A DNA stretch of 64,000 nucleotides from Massilia sp. BJB1822 (GTDB taxonomy: Bacteria > Pseudomonadota > Gammaproteobacteria > Burkholderiales > Burkholderiaceae_D), in NCBI RefSeq assembly GCF_013369485.1, contig NZ_JABWEB010000012.1, positions 1 to 64,000 of the forward strand, read 5' to 3'. Below the pieces are notes generated by a model. It was not told the origin of the DNA, ran no database searches, and saw only the letters and a program-made list of their open reading frames with translations. Shown here piece by piece: positions 16,122 through 24,038 of this stretch (position 1 is the first letter of the stretch; each line of letters opens with the position of its first letter). The position numbers were made by a program, and so were the translations under genes.

Positions 16122-17519
16122 ATGAATCAACACACCACTACGCTGCTGGTGATCGGCGGCGGTCCTGGCGGCTATATCGCGGCCATCCGCGCCGGCCAGC
16201 TTGGCATACCCACCACGCTGATCGAAGCCGCCGACCTGGGCGGAACCTGCCTGAATGTCGGCTGCATTCCTTCGAAGGCGCTGATCCATGCGGCCGAAGA
16301 GTTTGAAAAAGCCACGCATTTCGCGCACGGCTCAGCGCTGGGCATTTCGGTGCAGGCGCCACGTATCGACATCGGCCAGACCGTGCTGTGGAAAGACGGC
16401 ATCGTCAGCCGCCTGACCGGCGGCGTGGCCGCACTGCTGAAAAAGAGCGGCGTGCACGTCGTCAAAGGCTGGGCCAATATCGTCGATGGCAAGACCGTCG
16501 AAGTGATACGCGACGGCGAAACCCCGCAGCGCATCGGCTGCCAGCACCTGCTGCTGGCCACCGGTTCGCACGCCACCGAATTACCCTTCATGCCGTTCGG
16601 CGGAAAGGTGATCAGCGCAACGGAAGCGCTGTCGCCGAAAACCGTGCCGGACAAGCTGGTGGTGGTGGGCGCGGGCTATATCGGCCTTGAACTGGGCATT
16701 ACCTATGCCAAGCTCGGAGCCCAGGTGCATGTGGTGGAGGCGCAGGACCGCGTCCTGCCGGCCTACGACACGGACTTGACGCGTCCTGTCGCCATCGCGC
16801 TCAAAGGCCTGGGCGTCGAAACCCATCTTGGCTGCTCGGTGCTCGGCCTGGACGAGAAGGGCAGTGCGGTGCGCATCAAGAATGCCGCTGGCGAAGAGTC
16901 GGCATTGCCCGCGGACCAGGTGCTGGTCGCCGTTGGACGGCGTCCGAATACGCGCGGCTTCGGCCTGGAAAAGCTGCGCATCGATATGGATGGCCACTTC
17001 ATCAAGGTTGACGACCAGTGCCGCACGTCGATGCGCGATGTGTGGGCCATCGGCGACGTGACCGGCGAACCGATGCTGGCGCACCGCGCCATGGCGCAAG
17101 GCGAGATGGTGGCCGAGATCATCAGCGGCAAGCGCCGCCACTTCACCCCAGCGGCCATTGCGGCCGTGTGCTTTACCGATCCGGAAGTGGTGGTGGTCGG
17201 CCTCACGCCGCAGCAGGCGCGCGCGCAGGGAATAGCCTGCATCGACGCCATGTTCCCATTCGCTGCCAACGGGCGTGCCATGTCGCTCGAATCGAAGGAC
17301 GGCTTCGTGCGGGTGGTGGCGCGCAGCGACAATCATCTGATTATTGGCTGGCAGGCGGTCGGGAAGGCGGTGTCGGAGTTGTCCGCCGCGTTCGGCCAAT
17401 CCATCGAGATGGGCGCGACGCTCGAAGATGTGGCAGGCACGATCCATGCCCATCCGACCTTGGGCGAGGCGATCCAGGAGGCAGCGCTGCGCGCCCTGGG
17501 GCATGCGCTGCATATTTGA
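16122..17519 (+). CDS. lpdA: Dihydrolipoyl dehydrogenase E3 of the bkd complex
   Basis: A 465-residue FAD/NAD flavoprotein that reoxidises E2 lipoamide. The FAD motif GGGPGGYIAAIRAGQLG is at residues 12-28, the redox disulfide is GGTCLNVGCIPSK (Cys43 and Cys48), the second Rossmann motif is VVGAGYIGLELG, the FAD-binding AIGDVTGEPMLAHRA follows, and the C-terminal catalytic His-Glu lies in IHAHPTLGEA. It starts 3 bases after E2, completing a self-contained branched-chain complex operon. Such a bkd-dedicated E3 corresponds to LpdV of Pseudomonas. Confidence 0.94.
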   Translation: MNQHTTTLLVIGGGPGGYIAAIRAGQLGIPTTLIEAADLGGTCLNVGCIPSKALIHAAEEFEKATHFAHGSALGISVQAPRIDIGQTVLWKDGIVSRLTGGVAALLKKSGVHVVKGWANIVDGKTVEVIRDGETPQRIGCQHLLLATGSHATELPFMPFGGKVISATEALSPKTVPDKLVVVGAGYIGLELGITYAKLGAQVHVVEAQDRVLPAYDTDLTRPVAIALKGLGVETHLGCSVLGLDEKGSAVRIKNAAGEESALPADQVLVAVGRRPNTRGFGLEKLRIDMDGHFIKVDDQCRTSMRDVWAIGDVTGEPMLAHRAMAQGEMVAEIISGKRRHFTPAAIAAVCFTDPEVVVVGLTPQQARAQGIACIDAMFPFAANGRAMSLESKDGFVRVVARSDNHLIIGWQAVGKAVSELSAAFGQSIEMGATLEDVAGTIHAHPTLGEAIQEAALRALGHALHI

Positions 17520-17571
17520 GCCATGGTCCGGTGAGCCGCTGTGCGCGGACACCGGCCCTTGCTGCTGAAAA

Positions 17572-18588
17572 CTAAGCTTTAGGGTTGTTTTCTTTATAGA
17601 TGTCGGCCAGGAATTTGCCCAGGCAGGTGAATTCCGTCATGTCGTGAAGGGCCATCTCATAAGCGAAGTTTTCCAGCGCTGCCTTGTCCAGCCCCATTTT
17701 CTTCGTCAGCGCTTTTGACAGGCGCGCGCCGCCCGGGAATTTCTTGAAGCGATCGAAGGATTCATGGGTGCCGATCCAGTAGCGGTTGATCATTTCCAGG
17801 CCGGCTGGCGTATCGCGAGCCAGGTGAATCATGAGCACCAGCGGCGTATCAGGCGCATCCCACGGCGAGATAATGCCGCTGGCGTTGAAAGTAAAACCTT
17901 CCTTTTCGATCAGGGTTCTGTCCACGCCGAAGGCGGTCGGATCATCGAAGCTGATCACACCATCGAGAAACATGCCGCCGATGTATTCGGTGATGTGGTT
18001 AGGGTTGCCGTATAGGCGCTCACCGTAGCTCAAGCGGGTATCGGCCAGACGCTTTGGATCTTTCACCGAGTTGTGAATGTGGGCGTAGGGGAACCACAGC
18101 ATATAGCGTTCGCTTTCCAGCGGATGCCAGCAGAACCACCATTCGAACATCTTGGCGGTAACACCCGGGAAGACGTGGCGGCTTTGTGCATAGGCCAGCG
18201 GACCTTCTTCAACCAAGGCATAGCCGGATACAGGTGCCTGCCCAAACGTCTGCATCATTGTTTTTAGACCAGTGACGGTTGGCGGAATGATCCACTCTTT
18301 CGGCAGCGGACCTTTTTCCAGTGCTTCAACCATCTCGACAGGCACCACCAGATCTTTCTGGAAGTACTTCGCATATGGCTTGGCCTGCACCAGTTTTTTG
18401 TTGATCGGCCAGCGCTTTTGCATTGGAACCTGGAAATAGGTAACCAGTGTTTTGTCTCCGGGCTGAACGGCGTCTTTTGCCGTTGCCGTTGCGGCCAAGA
18501 GCTTGGTTGGCAAACCGCTAGTCAGCATGGCGCCGGCGGCCAGCAGCGGCGTGGTGGTCAGCAGTTTTCTACGCGAAATTATGCTCAT
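17572..18588 (-). CDS. PhlG-like C-C hydrolase with Tat-type signal peptide
   Basis: A 338-residue protein of the diacetylphloroglucinol/phloretin hydrolase family (PhlG), zinc enzymes that cleave a carbon-carbon bond next to a polyphenol ring. Family blocks are EWWFCWHPLESERYMLWFPYAH, and near the C terminus ALHDMTEFTCL, whose HxxxE (His315, Glu319 here) corresponds to zinc ligands of PhlG. The N terminus MSIISRRKLLTTTPLLAAGA has a twin-arginine motif and hydrophobic stretch, so it is probably exported folded to the periplasm, unlike cytoplasmic PhlG. It is divergent from an IclR regulator, with palindromes between. The substrate is presumably a plant or microbial acylphenol; this is inferred. 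Confidence 0.82.
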   Translation of the reverse strand: MSIISRRKLLTTTPLLAAGAMLTSGLPTKLLAATATAKDAVQPGDKTLVTYFQVPMQKRWPINKKLVQAKPYAKYFQKDLVVPVEMVEALEKGPLPKEWIIPPTVTGLKTMMQTFGQAPVSGYALVEEGPLAYAQSRHVFPGVTAKMFEWWFCWHPLESERYMLWFPYAHIHNSVKDPKRLADTRLSYGERLYGNPNHITEYIGGMFLDGVISFDDPTAFGVDRTLIEKEGFTFNASGIISPWDAPDTPLVLMIHLARDTPAGLEMINRYWIGTHESFDRFKKFPGGARLSKALTKKMGLDKAALENFAYEMALHDMTEFTCLGKFLADIYKENNPKA

Positions 18589-18626
18589 TTTTATCCAATC
18601 TTTGATTGATAGGGTTGTCCATTTAT

Positions 18627-18641
18627 CGGAACAGTGTTCCG
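18627..18641. promoter_or_regulatory. Perfect palindrome, probable IclR operator (site 1)
   Basis: CGGAACAGTGTTCCG, a 15-base perfect palindrome 39 bases before the phlG-like start. GGAAC half-sites recur at the second site nearer the regulator gene. Confidence 0.65.
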
Positions 18642-18740
18642 AATAGTGGATTTAGTATATGAATGAGAAAAAGCAATGTCAACGCGGTTTTTCGAGGATT
18701 GCTTAAGAATTGAATTTTTTTGATCCTTAAGCGGTCAATC

Positions 18741-18766
18741 GTTCCGTACAATGGAACAGTTGGAAC
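18741..18766. promoter_or_regulatory. GGAAC repeat cluster, probable IclR operator (site 2)
   Basis: GTTCC-7 bases-GGAAC inverted repeat followed by a further GGAAC half-site, 45-70 bases before the IclR start. It shares half-sites with the palindrome at 18627, suggesting that one regulator controls both divergent promoters. Confidence 0.6.
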
Positions 18767-18810
18767 GGAGTTGCGCCGGAAGCTGTGCTCTTTATGGATG
18801 AAATGGAAAT

Positions 18811-19563
18811 ATGATCGAAGAGAATGATGGAAATAGCGGGAAGCAAGTGATTGCACGTGCCGCTGCAGTGCTACGCGCGCTGGAGAATCAAACCGGAGGC
18901 TTAAGCTTGGCGCAGATCGCGAAGGGCGCCGATCTCCCTCGCACCACGGTCCATCGCATCGTGGCTGCGCTGGAGGCGCAACAGCTGGTCACCAGCGGCA
19001 AGGGGGGCGTGAAATTGGGGCCGGCGATCGTCCGACTTGCCGCTTCCGCCCATACGGATGTCGTTGCGGTCTTGCGTCCATATGCTGAAGCGCTCGGACG
19101 CCGTACCAGGGAAACCGTAGATGTTTGTGTCTATCGTGGCTTGCACGCCGTATCTGTGGACCAATACGCTTCAGATCGGGAACTGCGCGTAGTCTCGGCT
19201 ATAGGAACGGCCTATCCGATCCACTGTACTGCACACGGTAAAGCCTTGCTTGCGGACCTGCCCAACGACACCATCACCGGACTCTTTGACGGTCACCTGG
19301 AACAGCGGACGCAAAATACCATCATTGATATCCACCGCCTGCTCATCGAACTCGATACGATCAGGGAGGACGGTTACGGTGTCGATATCGAGGAACACGC
19401 CTTGGGAGTGTGCGGTATAGGGGTTACCCTCAACACGGGAATGACTGAGCGATACGCTATTTCATTGGGTGTGCCAGCGCAACGATTCGCCGAACATAAA
19501 AGTGCGCTGCTCTCCGCGCTCATGCAATGTAAGGCAGAGGTCGAGGCGGTCATTGGCGCCTGA
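18811..19563 (+). CDS. IclR-family transcriptional regulator
   Basis: A 250-residue IclR regulator. The N-terminal winged helix is VIARAAAVLRALENQTGGLSLAQIAKGADLPRTTVHRIVAALEAQQLV; the C-terminal effector-binding domain includes ETVDVCVYRGLHAVSVDQYAS and IHCTAHGKALLADLP, followed by GYGVDIEEHALGVCGIGV. It is divergent from the PhlG-like hydrolase gene, and the palindromes in the 222-base gap make it the obvious regulator of that gene and of itself. The effector is probably an aromatic compound related to the hydrolase substrate (inferred). Confidence 0.92.
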   Translation: MIEENDGNSGKQVIARAAAVLRALENQTGGLSLAQIAKGADLPRTTVHRIVAALEAQQLVTSGKGGVKLGPAIVRLAASAHTDVVAVLRPYAEALGRRTRETVDVCVYRGLHAVSVDQYASDRELRVVSAIGTAYPIHCTAHGKALLADLPNDTITGLFDGHLEQRTQNTIIDIHRLLIELDTIREDGYGVDIEEHALGVCGIGVTLNTGMTERYAISLGVPAQRFAEHKSALLSALMQCKAEVEAVIGA

Positions 19564-19572
19564 AGAAGAGCA

Positions 19573-19602
19573 TGCCGGCCAGGTAAAAGCACTTGGCCGG
19601 CA
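19573..19602. terminator. Hairpin between convergent iclR-type and PepSY genes
   Basis: TGCCGGCCA / TGGCCGGCA, a 9-base-pair perfect stem with a 12-base loop in the 58-base gap between the convergent genes. No strong T-tract on either side. Confidence 0.5.
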
Positions 19603-19621
19603 ACTGTGTTGATCGCCGATT

Positions 19622-21082
19622 TCAGCGTTGCTGCAGCCTCGGGCGGCGCTTGCTCAGACGGCGCCAGCCCAACACCAGTCCGCTTATGCTCAGCATCGCG
19701 CCCAGGACGCTAAGCGATGCCACCATCACGTCCCATATCGGCCGGGCGCGCAGGCTGGCGGCGAAATCGAGCTGGTGCAAGCCATTGAACAGCCAGCGGT
19801 TCCATTTGCTGTTGTGGTCGGCATGTCCGACCAGCGCCCCCTGGGCCGGGTCGATATAGAAGGTGGTTTCGTCAGCCAGTGCGAACTGCGCGCGCAGGAC
19901 AGGGAAGGTACGGTCGGCATGATGGCTGTAGTAATAGCTGTCGCCGCTGGTCAGCCGGTCAACTGCCAGAAGCGGAACGTCCGGCCGTGTGGCGCGTACG
20001 GCGTGCAACAGCGCCTCGGTCGGAACCGACGACAGCACAGCACCGCTATCCGTATTCAACAGGTTGCGTCCGGTGCGTTCGAGCGCACTGAAGTACAGCT
20101 TGCCGCCAACCCGCCGCCATTCCAGTTCGAGCAGGCCGGACCGTGCGCGGATGGGCGGCGCCAACGCCACCGATAAATCTTCCTGGTTCAGCGGGCCGCC
20201 TGCGAATGCCAGCCTGTCTTTTGCTGTCACGCCCGGCGACGATAGCCAGTCGAATGGTGTGACGGAGAGCCAGCCGCTGAACAGCCAGGTCAGCGTCAGC
20301 GTACCGATGCCCAGGCCGAGCCAGTGATGCCAGGCCTGCCAGCCGCGATAGGGCGAGAGTCGCCCGTTGGCGTAGCGCTGGCGCAGCCTGACGCGCTGTA
20401 TGCCCAGCACCATGCCCGCCAAAACCAGAAGAAAGGCAGCGCCCGAAGTCCACATCACTACCTGACGCCATGGCTGGCCATTGGTACGCAATGGGGTGAA
20501 GTAAATCCAGTGGATGACCGACCCGGCCCAGTTCCATGCCCGCTCACTGCGCGTCGTGTCACGCACCAGCTCGCCGGTGCGGCCCGACACATACAGCACG
20601 CTGCCCGCAGCGTCGGCCGCTTCAACGCGGTACAGCGGCCGGTGCATTTTGACAGCGCCGAAAGTCCACTGGTCCTGATCGATCTGCTCCACCGACCACG
20701 CTGTGGCGCCCGGAGCGGCGCTGCTGGCGGCGGACCGCGCCATGGCTTCAGTGACATGCAAGGCGGCGCCGGTGTCGGCCCAGACGGAGGACCAGCGGCC
20801 ATTGCTCATGAAGTGGTAGGCGGGCCGGCCCGCCACGGTGTTGAGTTTCACCGCGCCGGGAGCGCCGGGCTGTGCGGTGGACTGCCACGCATCCCACGCG
20901 CTGACCTTGACCTGCGTGCCATCGAGCGGCGGGAGCCAGGCAATGCGCTCCTGCTCGCTGAGCTTCGGATACGGCACATACATCATCACGATGCCGGACC
21001 CGAACCACAGCAGCACCAGCAAGCCGATGCCGATGCCCAGCCAGCGGTGCAGCAGGTGCAGCTGGCGCTTCCAGGAACCCAT
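19622..21082 (-). CDS. PepSY-domain inner-membrane protein
   Basis: About 486 residues starting MGSWKRQLHLLHRWLGIGIGLLVLLWFGSGIVMMY. PepSY-associated transmembrane proteins have this N-terminal helix with conserved HRWLG, two periplasmic PepSY-like regions and further helices: VMWTSGAAFLLVLAGMVLGI, HHWLGLGIGTLTLTWLFSGW and the C-terminal VMVASLSVLGAMLSISGLVLGW. The gene lies 11 bases after the TonB-dependent receptor stop, so both are co-transcribed behind the cobalamin riboswitch. Proteins of this family next to TonB receptors are thought to act in reductive release or transfer of metal across the inner membrane. An in-frame start at 21106 would overlap the receptor gene. Confidence 0.85.
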   Translation of the reverse strand: MGSWKRQLHLLHRWLGIGIGLLVLLWFGSGIVMMYVPYPKLSEQERIAWLPPLDGTQVKVSAWDAWQSTAQPGAPGAVKLNTVAGRPAYHFMSNGRWSSVWADTGAALHVTEAMARSAASSAAPGATAWSVEQIDQDQWTFGAVKMHRPLYRVEAADAAGSVLYVSGRTGELVRDTTRSERAWNWAGSVIHWIYFTPLRTNGQPWRQVVMWTSGAAFLLVLAGMVLGIQRVRLRQRYANGRLSPYRGWQAWHHWLGLGIGTLTLTWLFSGWLSVTPFDWLSSPGVTAKDRLAFAGGPLNQEDLSVALAPPIRARSGLLELEWRRVGGKLYFSALERTGRNLLNTDSGAVLSSVPTEALLHAVRATRPDVPLLAVDRLTSGDSYYYSHHADRTFPVLRAQFALADETTFYIDPAQGALVGHADHNSKWNRWLFNGLHQLDFAASLRARPIWDVMVASLSVLGAMLSISGLVLGWRRLSKRRPRLQQR

Positions 21083-21093
21083 GGCGCCGGCGA

Positions 21094-23196
21094 TTAGTAG
21101 CGCCATTGGGCGCTCAGCTCGACGTGGCGGCGGTCGCCCAGCAGGTACTGGCTATCGCTGTACGAGGAAGTAGCGTACAGCTTGTCGGTCAGATTGCGCA
21201 AATTCAGCTGCACCCGCAGATTGCGGTTGACGTTCCAGCCCAGCGAAGCATCCAGCGTGGTGTAAGCCGGCAAGGCCTGCGTGTTGCCATTGTCGATATA
21301 GCGTTCGCCGACGTAGCGCGCGCCGATTGCGGCGCGCCAGCCCTCGCTACGGTAGTTGAGCCACAGGTTGGACGAGATTTTCGGCACGTTGGCAGGGCGC
21401 TTGCCGGCGCGCGAGATCTTGCCGCTTTCAATCAGCTGGTCGAACTGGGCGTCGGTATAGGCCGCGTTCGCTTCCAGGCGCCAGGCCGGCGCCAGCGCGA
21501 CGCTGGCGCTGACTTCGGCGCCGCGCGACGATTGCGAACCGCCTTGGATGGACAGCGCCGGGTTGGCGGGATCGCGGGTGATGATGTCGTCCTTGCTGAT
21601 GCGGTACAGGGCTGCAGTCCACTCCGCCTTGCCGTTCGCCAGCAATTGCTTGATGCCGGCCTCAACCTGGCGCGAACTGGTCAGCTTGTAGCGGCTGTTG
21701 GACAGGTTGAGCGACAGCAGGCTGGTGACTGGATCGCTGCCGCTGCTGACCTGTCCGTACAGGGAAGTGTCGGCGGCCAGCTTCCAGCTCAGGCCGAGAC
21801 GCACGGCGTTCGAGTGCAGCTTGGAGCTGAAGCCCGCCGCGCCCAGCAGGCTGATGCGATCGACCTTGTAGCGGTCATGGCGCAGGCCGGCCAGCAGCAG
21901 CAAGCGGTCGTTGAAGCTATAGGCATCCTCAAGGTACAGGGCATTGGTGGTGGTGTCGGTGTGGAAGTTCGGGCGTAGCGGGTCCGGGCTGTCGAACACG
22001 CCGGGGTTGAAGCCAATCGGCGCCACCGTGGACGCGCCGCCATACGGCGCGTTATTGGTGTGCGTGAAGTTGATGGTGGCCGCCTCCCATCCGGCGACGA
22101 CGCGGTTGGCGCCGGCGTTCCAGCGCGCCTCGAGGCGATTGCCGGTTTGCTCCTGGTCGTGCTGGAGGGCGATGTAGTCGTTGCGCTCGACGAGCTTGGC
22201 TTGCGCGTCATAGGAATAGCTTTCCACATTGCGCCAGTTGCGGTGTGCCTTCATATAGGCCAGTTCGTTGCTGATGCTCAGTGCCGGGCTGACGCGCCAA
22301 GTCAGGCGGGCAACCGCCTTGTCGTCCTTGAACGAGATGTCGGCGTCGCCCACGTTGTAGTTCTGGTTGCGCAGTTCGCGCGCGATGCGGCCCTCGACCA
22401 GGGGCGTGCCGAAGTAGCGCCGCGGCCGTTGTTCCGAGTGGTCGAGAGAAAGGTCAAGGTCGATATTGGAGGTCAGCGCATAGCTCATGCTGCTCAGGAT
22501 CTTGCCACGGCGCGACTGGCCGCGATCGATAAAGCCGTCGCTGCGGTCGGCATAGGCGTCGATGCGGAACGCGCCCTTGTCGCCCAGGGCGCCGGTGGCG
22601 CCAACGCCGCCGCGCAGCGTTTTGCCGCCGCCAATGCCGGCCATTGCCTCGACGCTGGTTTTGCGCTGCGGCGCTTTGCGCACGGCGTTGATGGTGGCGC
22701 CGGTGGTGCCGCTGCCATAGACGATCGAGCCTGGACCGCGCAGCACTTCGATATATTCGTAACCCCAGGGATCGGCTGGATAGGTTGCCGTGCCCGAACC
22801 GACTTGCGGACGCTGGCCGTTTTCCAGCTGCGCGATGGCGCTATTGCCGCTGAAGCCGCGTGCGGAGTAGGCGATGCCGTTGCCCGGCGAGCTTGTATCG
22901 GTCAGGCCGGTGGTGCGGGTGACCGCATCCTTGACCAGCAGGTCGCCGCGCGCCTGCATGGTGTCGGCGCCGAGCATCTCGGCGCTGGCAGGCAATTCCT
23001 GCAAGGTCAGGTTCAAGCGGCTGGCCGTCGCGCTCTCGTTTGCCAGGCCCAGTCCTTCATGTGATGCCTTTGCCTGCACTGTCACGGTCGGCATGACCTC
23101 GGCATGCTCTGCCCAGACGCCCGGACTGCAAAGGGCGGCGATGGCGGCAACGATAGGACGCAGGGAGGTGGCGTGGTTCGGGCGGAAAGGGATCAT
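21094..23196 (-). CDS. TonB-dependent outer-membrane receptor under cobalamin control
   Basis: A 700-residue TonB-dependent receptor. A signal peptide (about residues 1-29, ending VWA) is followed by a short TonB-box-like segment MPTVTVQA, the plug domain (LPASAEMLGADTMQARG... IEVLRGPGSIVYGSGTTGATINAVRK) and a 22-strand barrel ending in an aromatic residue (ELSAQWRY). By sequence it looks like the ferric-siderophore receptor class, yet the only regulatory element in its leader is a cobalamin riboswitch. It therefore probably imports a corrinoid or a cobalt chelate. The downstream PepSY protein gene is in the same operon. Confidence 0.92.
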   Translation of the reverse strand: MIPFRPNHATSLRPIVAAIAALCSPGVWAEHAEVMPTVTVQAKASHEGLGLANESATASRLNLTLQELPASAEMLGADTMQARGDLLVKDAVTRTTGLTDTSSPGNGIAYSARGFSGNSAIAQLENGQRPQVGSGTATYPADPWGYEYIEVLRGPGSIVYGSGTTGATINAVRKAPQRKTSVEAMAGIGGGKTLRGGVGATGALGDKGAFRIDAYADRSDGFIDRGQSRRGKILSSMSYALTSNIDLDLSLDHSEQRPRRYFGTPLVEGRIARELRNQNYNVGDADISFKDDKAVARLTWRVSPALSISNELAYMKAHRNWRNVESYSYDAQAKLVERNDYIALQHDQEQTGNRLEARWNAGANRVVAGWEAATINFTHTNNAPYGGASTVAPIGFNPGVFDSPDPLRPNFHTDTTTNALYLEDAYSFNDRLLLLAGLRHDRYKVDRISLLGAAGFSSKLHSNAVRLGLSWKLAADTSLYGQVSSGSDPVTSLLSLNLSNSRYKLTSSRQVEAGIKQLLANGKAEWTAALYRISKDDIITRDPANPALSIQGGSQSSRGAEVSASVALAPAWRLEANAAYTDAQFDQLIESGKISRAGKRPANVPKISSNLWLNYRSEGWRAAIGARYVGERYIDNGNTQALPAYTTLDASLGWNVNRNLRVQLNLRNLTDKLYATSSYSDSQYLLGDRRHVELSAQWRY

Positions 23197-23379
23197 GGAA
23201 GCAGCTCTGTAGTAAGTAAATTTGGGCGCGCAAACCCACCGGCAGGCGTGGCGCCTACCGCGCGCGCAAGGCGAACGGAAGCGCGCACGGTGGCCGTGTG
23301 CGATTGCTTAAGCGATCAATGAAAAAACAGCGAACTTATCTCTGGACAAGCCACACCCCGTGGCTTGACGCATGCATCG

Positions 23380-23570
23380 TGACTGGCCGGTCTTCTGGCT
23401 CGCCCTCATTCTTCCCTGTTCTTGCCTTCCCGCGCGATGCGCAGTGGCGGTTGATCAGAGTCGTCAGGCTTACAGCAGCGGGGGCTGCGCCGGACTGCTG
23501 CGAAATGAAAATTTCGCATGTCACCGGCTTCCCGTTTCACCCTCCAGCTGAGAAGCGGGAGGGCACCATT
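23380..23570 (-). promoter_or_regulatory. Cobalamin riboswitch
   Basis: On the minus strand the leader of the TonB receptor reads, in order: GGTGCCCTCCCGC, GGGAAGCCGGTGACATGCG, TCCGGCGCAGCCCCCGC, CTGTAAGC, the B12-box GCCACTGCGCA, GGGAAGGC and GAGCCAGAAGACCGGCC. This is the full ordered set of conserved cobalamin-riboswitch segments. It ends about 185 bases before the receptor start, leaving room for an expression platform. High cobalamin should lower expression of the receptor and the PepSY gene. Confidence 0.95.
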
Positions 23571-23654
23571 CACGTAATGCTGCGCATTCTACTTGCAAAT
23601 TGCACTTTTAGCTATCGTCTGCCCGCCAGTGCTGGGTCTGTTACAAGTCCTTGC

Positions 23655-23676
23655 ATACTATAGGGGGGTATAGTAT
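23655..23676. promoter_or_regulatory. FrmR operator
   Basis: ATACTATA-GGGGGG-TATAGTAT, a perfect 8-base inverted repeat around a G6 core, 29 bases before frmR. AT-rich arms flanking a G/C tract are the known operator type of the FrmR/RcnR/CsoR family. Confidence 0.88.
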
Positions 23677-23705
23677 TCTTCGCAAAAAGCGAAAGAAGGT
23701 GTCCC

Positions 23706-23981
23706 ATGCCCTATAGTCCAGAGGAAAAGAAGCAAGCACTGACCCGTGCTCGACGCATCAAAGGCCAAGTCGCCGCGCTTGAGCAGGCGCTTGAAAATGG
23801 TGCTGAATGCGGCGCTGTTCTGCAGCAGCTTGCAGCCGTCCGCGGGGCAGTCAATGGCTTGATGGCGGCGATTTTGGAGAGCTATCTGCGGGAGGAGTTC
23901 CCGCACAGCGAATCCATGAGCGAGTCGCAGACAAAGTCTATTGACGATGCTATCTCTATCGTTCGGTCCTACCTTCGCTAG
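23706..23981 (+). CDS. frmR: FrmR formaldehyde-sensing repressor
   Basis: A 91-residue all-helical CsoR/RcnR-family repressor. The start MPYSPEEKKQALTRARRIKGQV matches FrmR. Pro2 and Cys35 (NGAEC) are present, the pair cross-linked by formaldehyde in E. coli FrmR, and the AVRGAVNGLM helix follows. It sits directly behind the palindromic operator and 57 bases before frmA, so formaldehyde should release it and switch on the dehydrogenase. A metal-sensing relative is less likely given the frmA neighbour. Confidence 0.93.
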   Translation: MPYSPEEKKQALTRARRIKGQVAALEQALENGAECGAVLQQLAAVRGAVNGLMAAILESYLREEFPHSESMSESQTKSIDDAISIVRSYLR

Positions 23982-24038
23982 CCGGCGCAAAGCCTGCGTT
24001 CGGCGGGGAAGAATTCACTTGGTAAAGGAAACAATATT

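Noticed and set aside
23298..23663. A 121-codon plus-strand frame
   Set aside because: It is the complement of the cobalamin riboswitch; the conserved RNA segments explain this sequence.
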